Source: Streptomyces sp. HM190 | Lineage (GTDB): Bacteria > Actinomycetota > Actinomycetes > Streptomycetales > Streptomycetaceae | Direction: 5' to 3' | Length of the DNA: 64,000 nucleotides | NCBI RefSeq assembly: GCF_009857135.1 | Contig: NZ_CP047318.1 | Span: 310,001 to 374,000 of the forward strand | Part shown: one piece after another, positions 15,689 to 24,970 of the stretch | How the letters are laid out: every line of letters starts with the position of its first letter | Position numbering within the stretch: position 1 is the first letter of the stretch | The notes under the pieces: model-generated | What the model was told of the DNA's origin: nothing | Database searches by the model: none | The model's input: the letters and a program-made list of their open reading frames with translations, nothing else | Program-made: the position numbers and the translations under genes

Positions 15689-16993
15689 TCAGTCGCCCGG
15701 CGAGGCCTTGCGGAGGGCGGCGATGCAGCTGGTGAGCGCCTCCTGGAGTTCCTCCAGGCGCTGCAGCATGTCGTCCTCGTAGATCGCGTCGAGGTCCACG
15801 GCGTCGTCGAGGGTCAGCTCCTCGAAGACCTTCGTCGCCTTCTGGAGGCTGCTGTAGAACTTCGTGCGGCGTTCCTGGACCCGCAGTTCGGGGTTCGACT
15901 CGACGGTCTGGACGACGAGCTCCTTGACGGTGTCGTACGCCTCCGTCGCCCACTCGCCGGTGTCCTCGTCGTCGTCCAGTTCGTCGATGAGCGACAGGTG
16001 CCGCTCGGCCTCGGCGCGCAGTTCGGCGGGGGCGTCGATGACCTGCCCGGCGGGAGTCTTGACCTGGCCGTTCTCCACGATCTGCCGGACGTAGCCGATA
16101 CGGGTCGCCGCCTGGGTCTCGCTGGCGACGGCCTTCTTCAGCTCCTCCGTGCGGGCGATGTCACGGGCCAGTTCCGTCTGGAGGGACGGGTCCTCCTTGA
16201 GCCGGTCGAGGAGGGCGGTGCGGGCCGCCTGCGCGGTGGAGGGGTCGGCGAGGATCGCGGCGCGCAGCGCGGTGGGGTTCTCGGCGACCTCCAGGGCCTT
16301 GGTGGGGCGGATGCCCTCGGCCTCGGCTGCCGCGGTGATGGCGGTGCCCCGGTCGGAGGTCGCGCTGGAGCGGGAGCTGTAGTACGACAGCCAGACGTCC
16401 GAGTCGGGCAGTTCGACCTCGGCGCCGGGGGCGAGTGCCTCGAAGTGCGGGACCATGCCGTCGTCGGCCGCCCTGTCCCACGCCTTGTAGTAGCGCATGA
16501 CGCGCTCCGCCGAGCACCCGGCCAGCTCCGCGAACCGCTTCGCGGACACCTTCACGGTCTCCCCGGGCAACTCCCCGCCGGGCCGCACGCTCCGCGCCAC
16601 CTTCAGGGCGAACGCCCAGCCGCCGGTGCGGGCGTACACCCCGAAGTCGTGCGCGTCGCGGGCGACTTGTTCGTCCACGGCGTCCGCGACGCCCTCAGCG
16701 CCCTCGGCGCCCCCGGGGCCCTCGGCGTCCTCGGTGGTGACCGCGGCGACCGGGGTGGCGGTGGTGTGGCCGTCCACGGCGGGCGCGGCCGGATCGTCGG
16801 CCGGCGCCTGGGCGGCCACCTGGGCCGGCACCTGCCCCGCGGACGTCTCGGTCGGGCCCGCACCGGCCGCCCCGGCGTCGGCGGCACCCGGCTCGACCCA
16901 GATTCCCTCGTCCTGCGCCGGCACTCCCCCGGTCGCCGGCGTCTCGTCGGCGGGCGGTACGGCAGACGCGGAGTGGGCGGTGGCTACGCTCAC
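15689..16993 (-). CDS. Conserved hypothetical protein, 434 aa, helix-rich
   Basis: Function not recognised. Residues 1 to about 120 are Ala/Pro/Thr-rich and probably disordered ([20 protein letters not shown]). The remainder is helix-rich: [20 protein letters not shown], then [20 protein letters not shown], which resembles a helix-turn-helix reading a recognition step ([15 protein letters not shown]), followed by long charged helices ([40 protein letters not shown] type) that may form coiled coils. A DNA-binding or ParB-like role is possible but unproven. GTG 16993 follows GGGAGAG by seven bases. Confidence 0.6.
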   Translation of the reverse strand: MSVATAHSASAVPPADETPATGGVPAQDEGIWVEPGAADAGAAGAGPTETSAGQVPAQVAAQAPADDPAAPAVDGHTTATPVAAVTTEDAEGPGGAEGAEGVADAVDEQVARDAHDFGVYARTGGWAFALKVARSVRPGGELPGETVKVSAKRFAELAGCSAERVMRYYKAWDRAADDGMVPHFEALAPGAEVELPDSDVWLSYYSSRSSATSDRGTAITAAAEAEGIRPTKALEVAENPTALRAAILADPSTAQAARTALLDRLKEDPSLQTELARDIARTEELKKAVASETQAATRIGYVRQIVENGQVKTPAGQVIDAPAELRAEAERHLSLIDELDDDEDTGEWATEAYDTVKELVVQTVESNPELRVQERRTKFYSSLQKATKVFEELTLDDAVDLDAIYEDDMLQRLEELQEALTSCIAALRKASPGD

Positions 16994-17096
16994 GGATGAC
17001 TCTCCCGAGTGGTGACGAACGACAGGGCAGAACAGGCAGCCTATATGAACCGCTTGGTGCCGCTTTGCGCCCCGATCCGGCGCGCGTGTGTCGCCA

Positions 17097-17136
17097 CGCA
17101 TGCGGGTCACCAGGCGCAGGGGGCGCCCCGCATGCG
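17097..17136. terminator. Stem-loop terminator after PI-PLC gene
   Basis: CGCATGCGGG pairs perfectly with CCCGCATGCG around a 20-base loop, about 50 bp beyond the stop of the leftward phospholipase-like gene. Confidence 0.6.
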
Positions 17137-17186
17137 GATCTCCGCTCGTCCCGCCCGGAAGAGCCCGCGGGTGAGGTGCTCCCACC

Positions 17187-18554
17187 TTACGGATAGGTGT
17201 ACGTGTTCAGGGTGGTGACCGCCGATGCCGCGTCGCCCAGGTTGTAGTGGTCGACGGCGAGGAAGTTCGGCTTCTTGCGGGCGGCCGGCTGGCAGAAGCG
17301 CTGGGCGCGGTCGGCGAGCTTCGCGTTGTCGTTGCCGGCGGTGGCGGTGATGCCCACGTCGCGGAAGTGGTTCATGACGAAGAGCGGCTTGAACGCGGAC
17401 TCGGTGCGGGTGAGCGGGATGTTGGTGTTGGCGTCGTACCAGCGGCTGTAGCAGGACCAGTCTGAGGAGCCGATGCCGCCGCCCATGGACCAGTAGTTCT
17501 CGACGGTCCACTCCTTCTGGTACATGACGCCGAAGGTGTCGCGGGTGAGCCCGGCGGCCTGGTCGGAGGCACGGCTGCGGTCGGTGAAGAGGAGCAGGCG
17601 GTTGTTCGCGGCGATCAGGTCGGCCATCCTCGGCCAGCCGTTGGTGCGCACGCCGGTCTGGTCGGGCCGGTACAGCACGTCGGACAGGCCGTTGACGCGG
17701 ACGAGTTCGGAGCGCAGGACGGCCGGGTCGACGTAGTCCTCCAGGAACACGGTGAGGAACTGGTCGGGGTTCTGCTTGAGGAAGTCGACCATGCGCTGGA
17801 GGTCGACCCACAGGGCGACGGGCCGGCTGACGAGAGTGCAGCTGTTGTGGCAGAGGATCGCGCCGTCGGGGGTCTGGTGGATGTCGAGCATGAATCCGCG
17901 TACGCCGTCGGCGAGTTGCTGGTTGATGCCTCGGGTCTGGTTCGGGACGAGGTTGACGAAGGGCGGTGCGAAGCCGCCGTCGACGCCGTTGGCGTAGGCG
18001 TTGTGGGCGGTGAGGAACGTGAGCTGGTCCAGGGTGCGCTGCCCGGCGGGCGGCATGGGGCTGGTGGTGGGGTTGACCGGGGTGAGGTACCAGGCGGCCA
18101 GGTCGCCCGCCCCGCCGGTGACCAGCGGGGCGGGGTAGTTGGCGCCGGAGGGCTTGGCGCCGACCGTGAGGTAGCGCTCGGCGCCGGGCACCTTGAGCCG
18201 GTGGCGGCCGGAGCCGAGGTCGGTGATGTCCCAGACGGCGTCGCCGCTGGTGCAGGCGACCGTTCTGGCCTGGTCGCCGGAGCGGCCGAGACAACTGCCC
18301 ACGGCGTCCACGCTCTCCAGCACGTACGAGGTGCCGCTCGTCCGCAGCGTCCACTGCTGGCGGTCCTCGTTGCCCTTGGGCCGGTGCTGTTCCACCGCTC
18401 CCCCGCTGTCGGCCGCGTTGAGTCCGGTGACGGCGCTCTGCACGTAGTAGGCGCCGGGGGCGGGAACCGCGGCGGAGGCGGCGGGCGCGGGCGCGGCCAC
18501 GACGGCGGCCAGTGCCACGGCGGCCGCGAGCGAGGTGGTACGGGGACTTGGCAT
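17187..18554 (-). CDS. Secreted phosphatidylinositol-phospholipase-C-like protein
   Basis: A 455-residue secreted protein. Residues 1-29 are a signal peptide (SLAAAVALAAVVAAPAPAAS). Residues about 30-150 form a beta-trefoil/ricin-like or carbohydrate-binding region (QQWTLRTSGTSYVLESV). From about 165 the PI-PLC X-type TIM barrel begins: LTFLTAHNAYANG holds the first catalytic His and MLDIHQTPDGAILCHNSC the second. Bacterial members cleave phosphatidylinositol or act as phosphodiesterases outside the cell. Many Streptomyces have this two-domain form; the substrate here is unknown. Followed by a clear terminator. Confidence 0.8.
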   Translation of the reverse strand: MPSPRTTSLAAAVALAAVVAAPAPAASAAVPAPGAYYVQSAVTGLNAADSGGAVEQHRPKGNEDRQQWTLRTSGTSYVLESVDAVGSCLGRSGDQARTVACTSGDAVWDITDLGSGRHRLKVPGAERYLTVGAKPSGANYPAPLVTGGAGDLAAWYLTPVNPTTSPMPPAGQRTLDQLTFLTAHNAYANGVDGGFAPPFVNLVPNQTRGINQQLADGVRGFMLDIHQTPDGAILCHNSCTLVSRPVALWVDLQRMVDFLKQNPDQFLTVFLEDYVDPAVLRSELVRVNGLSDVLYRPDQTGVRTNGWPRMADLIAANNRLLLFTDRSRASDQAAGLTRDTFGVMYQKEWTVENYWSMGGGIGSSDWSCYSRWYDANTNIPLTRTESAFKPLFVMNHFRDVGITATAGNDNAKLADRAQRFCQPAARKKPNFLAVDHYNLGDAASAVTTLNTYTYP

Positions 18555-18662
18555 GGGGGTGCCCTTCGTCGAACGGGGACGGGAGCGGGGCCCGGCCGCG
18601 ACGCGGGCCGGACCCCGGAGTCAGAAAGTCAGGTGCATGACATCATGACGGAGGGGTCGCCG

Positions 18663-19550
18663 TCAGCAGTACAGGTTGCCGCCCGGCGAAGTCCCGAGGA
18701 CCTGTACGAACCGCTGGTAGGCGCTCACCCGGCTCTGTACCTGCGCCGGGTTCCTGCCGTCGCACTCCAGTGAGCCGTTGATGCTGCGGATGGTGTGGCC
18801 GAAGCCCGATCCGGTGACCATCGCGTGGTGGCCGGTCATGCTGCCGGGGCCGGTCTGGGTGTTCCAGTACCACAGGGCGGTCTTCCAGGCGACGGCCGCG
18901 TCGTTCTGCACCAGCCAGGGGTTGCCCAGCAGGTTGAGCCCCAACGCGTCGCCCGCGGCCTTGTAGTTGAAGTTCCAGCTGAGCTGGATCGGGCCCCGGC
19001 CGTAGTAGGCCGCCTGTCCGGCGGGGCAGCCGTAGGGCCTGCTCCAGTCGCAGTAGGTGGGGTAGTTGGCGGTGTTCTGCTCGACGATGTGGACCAGCCC
19101 GCCCGTCTCGTGGTGGACGTTGGCGAGGAACGCCGCCGCCTCCTGCTTCCTGACGGTGTCGCTGCCGGTGGTGGCGAAGGCCGGGAACGCGCTCATGGCC
19201 GCCCGCAACCCGCTGTACGAGTAGAACGAGTTCCGGTTCGGGAACATCTGGTGGAACTGCGCCTCGCTCACCACGAACCCGGAGGGGTCGGTGGGGCCGT
19301 TCTCACAGGCGTACGGCTCCCAGTACCAGGTGCTGATGGTGGGGTCGTAGCCCGGGTTGGCGTGCTCGGCCACGTAGGCCCGTCCGTCGGTGTATCGGAC
19401 GATGTCTCCGGCGGCGTAGGAACGGCCCGCCACCCAGTCCGGGTAGCTGGAGCAGGGAGCGGCGCTCGCGCTCTGGGCGGGCAGCAGCAGGGGCGTGGAA
19501 CCGCCGATGACCAGCGCGGTCAGCAGGGCGGAGAGTCGGCGCCTCGACAC
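18663..19550 (-). CDS. GH19 chitinase with N-terminal chitin-binding domain
   Basis: A 295-residue secreted chitinase. Signal peptide to about residue 31 (ALLTALVIGGSTPLLLPAQS, then ASA); residues 32-82 are a CBM5/12 chitin-binding module with the aromatic triad in DWVAGRSYAAGDIV and TISTWYWEPYAC; a short linker leads to the GH19 lysozyme-like domain with the catalytic Glu in ANVHHETGG and the family signature YYGRGPIQLSWNFNY. It hydrolyses chitin with inversion. GTG 19550 is chosen because AAGGAG lies eight bases upstream, and the arginine-rich SRRRLS suits a signal peptide. Two DasR-type sites upstream imply induction by chitin breakdown products. Confidence 0.93.
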   Translation of the reverse strand: MSRRRLSALLTALVIGGSTPLLLPAQSASAAPCSSYPDWVAGRSYAAGDIVRYTDGRAYVAEHANPGYDPTISTWYWEPYACENGPTDPSGFVVSEAQFHQMFPNRNSFYSYSGLRAAMSAFPAFATTGSDTVRKQEAAAFLANVHHETGGLVHIVEQNTANYPTYCDWSRPYGCPAGQAAYYGRGPIQLSWNFNYKAAGDALGLNLLGNPWLVQNDAAVAWKTALWYWNTQTGPGSMTGHHAMVTGSGFGHTIRSINGSLECDGRNPAQVQSRVSAYQRFVQVLGTSPGGNLYC

Positions 19551-19695
19551 GGGATCAACTCCTTCGTGGGGCACGGCCGCACCCGGGCGAGGCTCCTCGG
19601 GGCATGACGGGGACGGACCTCGCGCGCACGCGCCGGCGGAGCCGGCCACGGTGCGGGGCGGCCGTGGTGGGGGGCGTGGTGGCACACTCAACCGC

Positions 19696-19728
19696 GTTGG
19701 TCTGTACCAGTCAAGGGTGTAGACCAGT
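19696..19728. promoter_or_regulatory. Two DasR-responsive elements / chitinase direct repeats
   Basis: Read on the minus strand, 19711-19696 gives ACTGGTACAGACCAAC (12/16 to the dre consensus ACTGGTCTAGACCACT) and 19728-19713 gives ACTGGTCTACACCCTT (13/16). They also form the direct repeat ACCAGTCAA known from Streptomyces chitinase promoters. They lie about 145-180 bp upstream of the chitinase start. Confidence 0.75.
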
Positions 19729-19791
19729 CAACGACACGTCGCCGACGCGAAAAGGTGATCTTCCGGCGCGGGGGCGGGGGAGAATCCCCCC

Positions 19792-20835
19792 ATGACCACG
19801 TCACCGCACCCTCTCGTCGTCCGGGCGCGCAGTCTCGCCGCCGAAGTGCTGGCGCCCCAGGCCGAGCGTGTCGATCAGGAGCAGGTGCCCGCGAGCAGCA
19901 TCGAGGCGATCAAGACGTCCGGGCTGCTGGGGGTGAACGCGCCGCAGGCGTACGGCGGTTCGGGGGCACCGAACTCCGTGGCGCGGGAGATCGCGGAGAT
20001 CCTGGCGGGCGCGTGCTGCGCCACGTGGTTCGTGCAGACCCAGCACTACACGCCCGTACTGACCCTCACCAGGACCGAACTCCCGGCCAAGGAGCAGCTG
20101 TTGGCGAAGCTGGCCACGGGTGAGCTGCTGTCCGGGGTGGCGTACGCGCATCTGCGGAGCTACCCCCGGGTGCCGGTCCGTGCCGTGCCCAAGCACGGCG
20201 GCTGGCGGTTCCACGGAACGGTTCCCTGGTACACGGGGTGGGGCCTGAACGACGTGATGCTGCTGGCCGGGGTCACCGACGCGGACGAGGTGGTGTTCGC
20301 GTTCACGGAGGCCCGACAGCAGTCGGGGCTGACGGCGTCGCCGCCGATGCGGCTCGCCGCGCTGACGGCCGCCCGCACGGTCTCGCTCCAGCTCGACGGG
20401 CTGTGGATCCCCGACGAGGCGGTGGCCCTGCACGCCCCGTACGAGAGCTGGGCGGCGGGCGACCGGCCCGGACCTGCGAACGCCTCACCGGCGGTGTTCG
20501 GCGTCGCCGAGTCGGCCCTGGCACTGCTGGACCAGGACGACCCCACGACGAAGGGTCTGCGGCTGCGGCTGGACAAGGTGCGGCGGCAGGCGTACGCCCT
20601 CGCCGACCATCCCGCGCCGCACGAGCACATCGAGGAGCGGCTGGCCCTCAAGACGAAGGCGTTCGACCTGATGCGCACCGCGACGACCGCCGCGCTCGTC
20701 ACCGGGGGCGGACGCGCCCTCGCCGTGGACAACCGGGCGCAACGTCTGGCGCGTGAGGCGATGTTCCTGCTCGTGCAGGGGCAGACGGCGGAGGTGCGCC
20801 GGGCCCATCTGGGGGCGCTGTCGGCCGCGTACTGA
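19792..20835 (+). CDS. Acyl-CoA dehydrogenase family protein
   Basis: A 347-residue flavoprotein of the acyl-CoA dehydrogenase fold, slightly shorter than the usual 380-400. N-terminal helical domain with IEAIKTSGLLGVNAPQAYGG, middle beta domain (SGVAYAHLRSYPRVPV, GGWRFHGTVPWYTGWG), and C-terminal helices with ALVTGGGRALAVDNRAQRLARE. The GGW-hG-x-x-W-x-T-G pattern resembles the monooxygenase/nitroalkane-oxidase-like branch. No catalytic Glu is obvious, so the reaction may differ from beta-oxidation. ATG 19792; it stands alone, divergent from the chitinase. Confidence 0.8.
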   Translation: MTTSPHPLVVRARSLAAEVLAPQAERVDQEQVPASSIEAIKTSGLLGVNAPQAYGGSGAPNSVAREIAEILAGACCATWFVQTQHYTPVLTLTRTELPAKEQLLAKLATGELLSGVAYAHLRSYPRVPVRAVPKHGGWRFHGTVPWYTGWGLNDVMLLAGVTDADEVVFAFTEARQQSGLTASPPMRLAALTAARTVSLQLDGLWIPDEAVALHAPYESWAAGDRPGPANASPAVFGVAESALALLDQDDPTTKGLRLRLDKVRRQAYALADHPAPHEHIEERLALKTKAFDLMRTATTAALVTGGGRALAVDNRAQRLAREAMFLLVQGQTAEVRRAHLGALSAAY

Positions 20836-20922
20836 GGGGGCGGCACATCCCGAGGACCATCATGGCCCCGTCGCCGCGTCGGTCCGGCGCGGCCCGAACG
20901 GCAGCCGAAAGGAGGCGCGGCC

Positions 20923-21576
20923 ATGTCCCTCGCCCGCGTCCACAACTTCTCCCTCTCGCTCGACGGTTACGGCACCGGTGAGGGCCTGGGCCGTGACGCG
21001 CCCTTCGGCCACGCCGGTGAGAGGTTGCACCAGTGGATGTTCGCCACCCGGTGGTGGCACGAGATGACCGGCGGGTCCGGCGGGCAGGGCGGGCCGGACG
21101 ACACCTTCGCCCGGCGGTTCGCGCCCGGCATCGGTGCGGAGATCATGGGCGCGGGGAAGTTCGGCCACCCCGGATGGCACGACGACCCCGAGTGGAAGGG
21201 GTGGTGGGGCCCCAATCCGCCGTTCCACACGCCGGTCTTCGTTCTCACCCACCACCCGCGCCCGACGCTCGCGATGGAGGGCGGCACCTCGTTCCACTTC
21301 CTCGACGCCTCACCCGCCGAGGCCCTGGAGAGGGCGCGTGAGGCGGCGGGCGGCCAGGACGTCCGGATCGGCGGAGGGCCCACGACGGTCCGCGCGTTCC
21401 TCGCCGCCCGGCTCATCGACCATCTGCACGTCGTGGTGGTCCCGATCCTGCTCGGCCGGGGCGTCCGCCTCTGGGACGGGCTGGAGGGCCTGGAGAGGGA
21501 CTACACGGTCGAGGCGGTCTCCTCGCCCACCGGCGTCACACATCTGACGTTCACCCGTGCGGGCGTCGCACCGTGA
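20923..21576 (+). CDS. Dihydrofolate-reductase-like (RibD C-terminal) protein
   Basis: A 217-residue member of the RibD_C/DHFR-like family of small NADPH reductases. The N-terminal strand VHNFSLSLDGYG is typical, IMGAGKFGHPGW is the cofactor-loop analogue, FVLTHHPRPTL follows, and VRIGGGPTTVRAFLAARLID with VVVPILLGRGVRLWDG closes the Rossmann-like fold. Stand-alone members in Streptomyces have no defined substrate. ATG 20923 follows GAAAGGAGG by seven bases; the gene is 87 bp after the acyl-CoA dehydrogenase and may share its transcript. Confidence 0.85.
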   Translation: MSLARVHNFSLSLDGYGTGEGLGRDAPFGHAGERLHQWMFATRWWHEMTGGSGGQGGPDDTFARRFAPGIGAEIMGAGKFGHPGWHDDPEWKGWWGPNPPFHTPVFVLTHHPRPTLAMEGGTSFHFLDASPAEALERAREAAGGQDVRIGGGPTTVRAFLAARLIDHLHVVVVPILLGRGVRLWDGLEGLERDYTVEAVSSPTGVTHLTFTRAGVAP

Positions 21577-22121
21577 GGTCCGCGAACCGCTGCAGCCGGG
21601 CGCCCCGCCGCCGTACCCTCGGCCCCGTACCGCATCGCATGGCGGGCTTCCGACACGTTCTCCGACCGGAGGTCCCCCACGCCCTCGCTCACCGGCCCGT
21701 GCCGCCGGAACGTCGGCGCGGTCGGCTGGTTCGTCAGCCGGGTGCCGGCGTCCTTCCTGGCGGACTGCGAGGAGGCCGCGGACCCGCTGATGAGCGCCTG
21801 CCTGGCGCAACTGGCCCGACGGGGCGTGCACGCCCGGTACCCGGACGGGGGCTTCCCGTCCCGCACGCCGCCGACTGGCTGCGCCTGGGCCGCGTCGACC
21901 GGCTCCCGGCCTACGGGGCGGCGGCCGACCGCCCGGCGACCGGGCGGCTGGCCGCGGCGGGCTCGTGCGAACCGACCCGGACCGATCGCCACGGGGAGCA
22001 CCGCCCCTGAATGCCTGAGGGCACGCCGAAGCGCGTCCGGGCCGCCAGGCGCGGCCGGCCCGGCCGGAGCGCCGCACGCCCCGGCCGGCGGCCCGGGTCC
22101 CCCGCGGCAGCCGCGGACGTG
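21577..22121 (+). pseudogene. Decayed gene remnant, frameshifted
   Basis: No intact gene lies here, yet coding-like plus-strand stretches appear in two frames. Around 21705-21865 one frame reads NVGAVGWFVSRVPASFLADC and onward to HARYPDGGF; then a different frame continues with ADWLRLGRVDRLPAYGAAAD until a stop at 22010. Both parts keep GC-rich third positions, as expected of one gene broken by a frameshift near 21870. The original function is not recognisable. The final 110 bp are G/C-rich with no feature. Confidence 0.4.
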
Positions 22122-24209
22122 TCAGTCGCCGTCGGCCGCGGTCGCGCCGCGGCTCATGCGGCTCGGCCACCAGGCGCGTTCGCCGATGTCCCGGACCAGC
22201 GCGGGCACCAGCAGGGAGCGCACCACGAGGGTGTCGAGGAGGACGCCGAAGGCGACGATGAAGGCGATCTGGGCGAGGAAGGCCAGCGGGATGACACCCA
22301 GCGCGGCGAAGGTCGCGGCGAGGACCACGCCCGCGGAGGTGATGACGCCGCCCGTGGTGACCAGCCCGCGCAGCACGCCCTCACGCACGCCGTGCCGCAG
22401 GGACTCCTCGCGGACCCGGGACATCAGGAAGATGTTGTAGTCGACGCCCAGGGCGACCAGGAACACGAAGCCGTAGAGCGGCACGGACGGGTCGGTGCCG
22501 GTGAACCCGAACACGTGCTGGAACACGAGAGCGGAGACCCCGAGTGTGGCGAGGAAGTTCAAGGCCACCGTGGCGACCAGCAGCACCGGCAGCAGCAGCG
22601 AACGCAGCAGGCCGACCAGGATGAGGAGGATGACCGCGAGGACGACCGGGACGATCAGTGTGCGGTCGCGTTCGGCGGTGCGCAGGGTGTCGTACTGCTG
22701 AGCGGTGTAGCCGCCGACGAGGGCGTCCGCGCCGGACACGTCGTGCAGGTCGGTGCGCAGCCGCGCCACGGTCTCCTTCGCGGCGTCGCTGTCGGCCGCG
22801 GCGGTGAGGGTGACGTCGACCCGGACGCGTCCGTCGACGACCAGGGGCTCGCCGCCGGGCCGGCCGGATCCGCTGACGGCGGCGGCCGAGGCGACGCCGT
22901 CGGTGGCGCGGGCCGCGGCGAGCACCGGGTCCAGGCGGTCGGCGTCCGCGATGACCACGGCGGGGTTGCCCGAGCCGCCGGGGAAGTGGTCGCCGAGCGT
23001 CTGCTGGGCGGCGACGGACGGGGCGTCGTTGACGAAGGTCTCGTCGAGCGGGACCCCCTTGGAGGTGAGCGTCGGCGCGAAGGCGGCCCCGGCGAGCAGG
23101 ACGGCCAGGGTCACCGCCCAGACCCGGCGCGGCGCCCGGTCGACCAGCGCGGCGACGCGCCGCCACACGCCCTCGCCGGCCGACTCGGACGCGGGCCGGG
23201 CGCCGGGCTTGGCGGGCCAGTAGGCGGCGCGGCCCAGCGCGACGAGGACGGCGGGCAGGAAGGTGAGCGTGGAGAGGACGGCGCAGCCGATGCCGATGGC
23301 GCCGACCGGTCCGAGCGCGCGGTTGTTGGTGAGGTCGCTGAGCAGCAGGGCGAGCAGGCCCAGCGCGACGGTCGCGGCGCTCGCCACGATCGCGCCCCAG
23401 GACTGCCGGAGGGCCTCGCGCATCGCGGTGAAGCGGTCGGTCCGGGCGGCGAGTTCCTCGCGGAAGCGGGCGGTGAGCAGGAGGGCGTAGTCGGTGGCCG
23501 CGCCGATGACGAGGATGGACAGGATGCCCTGGACCTGTCCGTCGACGCGGACGACCCCCCGGTCGGCGAGCGCGTACACGACCGCGCAGGCGAGACCGAG
23601 GGCGAACACGGCGCCCAGGATGATCAGCAGCGGCAGCAGGACGCTGCGGTAGACCAGCAGCAGGATCACCAGCACGGTGACCAGCGCGACAGCGAGCAGC
23701 AGACCGTCGATGCCGGCGAAGGCGTCCGCCAGGTCGGCCTGGCTGGCCGCGGGGCCCGCCAGCTGCACGGTGGTGCCGGGGACGCGTTCGGCGGCGGCCC
23801 GGATCCGGTCCAGGGTGCCGGCCAGGTCGTCGCCCAGGTCGGGCCGGAGCGGGACCACGCCCTGGAGGGCTTCGCGGTCCTCGGAGAGGAGGGCGGGCGA
23901 GACCGGTCCCGCCAGGCCGGGGCCGTCGGCGAGGGAGTCGAGGGCGCGGTCGGCGGCGGCACGCCGCTCGGGCATGTCCTCCCCCGTCCACACGACGATC
24001 ACCGGGAGGGTCTCCTCCTGGCGGAAGGCCCGCTGAGCGGCTATGACCTCGGTGGACTCGGCGCTGCGCGGCAGGAACGCCGCCTGGTCGTTGGTGGCGA
24101 CCTCGCCGAGACGCCCGGCGTAGGGGCCGAGGACGCCTCCGACGACCAGCCACACGGCGATCAGCAGAAGGGGGACGAGCCGGCGGGCGCGTCGGGGGGT
24201 GGTGGACAT
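22122..24209 (-). CDS. MMPL/RND-family membrane exporter
   Basis: A 695-residue MMPL-type transporter with two halves of six helices each, after gene-internal duplication. First half: signal-anchor LVPLLLIAVWLVVGGVLGPY, a large extracytoplasmic domain, then LVTVLVILLLVYRSVLLPLL and IGAATDYALLLTARFREE, the MMPL signature with the proton-relay Asp-Tyr. The second half repeats the pattern, with FLVALGVDYNIFLMSRVREE. In actinobacteria these move lipids or lipophilic metabolites. ATG 24209 gives the best N-terminus. A MarR gene lies upstream on the same strand, and a 25-bp palindrome sits 35 bp before the start. Confidence 0.9.
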   Translation of the reverse strand: MSTTPRRARRLVPLLLIAVWLVVGGVLGPYAGRLGEVATNDQAAFLPRSAESTEVIAAQRAFRQEETLPVIVVWTGEDMPERRAAADRALDSLADGPGLAGPVSPALLSEDREALQGVVPLRPDLGDDLAGTLDRIRAAAERVPGTTVQLAGPAASQADLADAFAGIDGLLLAVALVTVLVILLLVYRSVLLPLLIILGAVFALGLACAVVYALADRGVVRVDGQVQGILSILVIGAATDYALLLTARFREELAARTDRFTAMREALRQSWGAIVASAATVALGLLALLLSDLTNNRALGPVGAIGIGCAVLSTLTFLPAVLVALGRAAYWPAKPGARPASESAGEGVWRRVAALVDRAPRRVWAVTLAVLLAGAAFAPTLTSKGVPLDETFVNDAPSVAAQQTLGDHFPGGSGNPAVVIADADRLDPVLAAARATDGVASAAAVSGSGRPGGEPLVVDGRVRVDVTLTAAADSDAAKETVARLRTDLHDVSGADALVGGYTAQQYDTLRTAERDRTLIVPVVLAVILLILVGLLRSLLLPVLLVATVALNFLATLGVSALVFQHVFGFTGTDPSVPLYGFVFLVALGVDYNIFLMSRVREESLRHGVREGVLRGLVTTGGVITSAGVVLAATFAALGVIPLAFLAQIAFIVAFGVLLDTLVVRSLLVPALVRDIGERAWWPSRMSRGATAADGD

Positions 24210-24243
24210 GGTGCTCCAGGCGGAAGGAGATGACTCAACGAAA

Positions 24244-24268
24244 AACAATCTCAATGATTGAAATTGTT
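24244..24268. promoter_or_regulatory. 25-bp near-perfect palindrome, MarR-type operator
   Basis: AACAATCTCAATG then ATTGAAATTGTT: twelve-base arms around a central G with a single mismatch. It forms an AT-rich island in 72% GC DNA, 35 bp upstream of the MMPL start and just after the MarR gene. Confidence 0.75.
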
Positions 24269-24339
24269 GACGGCGGCGATCATAGACGGTGCCAGCTCTT
24301 CCGCCGTCACCCGGCCTTCGGATGCACCTTCGCTGAGAA

Positions 24340-24846
24340 TCAGCGGTCGCGGTCGGCGCTCGCGCCCAGTTCCTCGTTCATCGCCGCGAGGAAGCGCAGG
24401 ACGACGGCCAGTTCCTCAGGGGTGAAGCGGGAGCGGGCTGCCTCCGTGGCCTCCGCCAGGGGCCGGAAGTAGGTGCGGGCCGCCGAACGGGCGTCGGCCG
24501 CGTAGTACAGGTGGACCACCCTGCGGTCCTCGCTCTCCCGGACCCGGCGGACATGACCGGCGCGCTCCAGCCGGTCCACGCAGGCGGTGACGGCCCCGGA
24601 GGTGAGTCCGAGGTGCTCGCGCAGCCTCTTGGGTGTCATGGGCGCGTCCGCGTCGAGGATCGCCGCGAGCGCCTGGACGTCCGTCGCGTGCAGTCCGTGG
24701 TCACCCGCGAACGCGTGCACGAGCCGGTTGATCTCGCCGTTCATCCGGCGCAGGGCGACGGCGAAGGCGGCCAGATCGGTCGCCGCCGCGGCGGGACCCC
24801 GCGCCCCGTCCTCCGTCCGCCGTCGCGGGTCGTTCACTGTGGCCAC
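24340..24846 (-). CDS. MarR-family transcriptional regulator
   Basis: A 168-residue winged-helix regulator. The DNA-binding core is MTPKRLREHLGLTSGAVTAC, followed by VDRLERAGHVRRVRESEDRR (the wing with the D-R-R signature) and VVHLYYAADARSAARTYFRP; flanking helices dimerise. The GTG at 24846 or 24837 may be the start; neither has a strong ribosome site. The gene precedes the MMPL exporter on the same strand with a 130-bp gap holding the palindrome, so it likely represses that exporter rather than being simply co-transcribed. Confidence 0.85.
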   Translation of the reverse strand: MATVNDPRRRTEDGARGPAAAATDLAAFAVALRRMNGEINRLVHAFAGDHGLHATDVQALAAILDADAPMTPKRLREHLGLTSGAVTACVDRLERAGHVRRVRESEDRRVVHLYYAADARSAARTYFRPLAEATEAARSRFTPEELAVVLRFLAAMNEELGASADRDR

Positions 24847-24970
24847 GCGGCAAGGGTAGTCGCCCCACCGATCACTCGATCGCGCGGCGCCGGGCCCGCC
24901 GGTGCATCCGGGACCGGCCCCGTGGGGGTAGTCATGTCCGGGGGACGCAGACGCGGAGGACGAGGGACCC

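Noticed and set aside
22011..24233. 740-codon plus-strand open frame over the MMPL gene
   Set aside because: Antisense shadow of the MMPL transporter; composition is Gly/Asp/Gln-rich with no domain.
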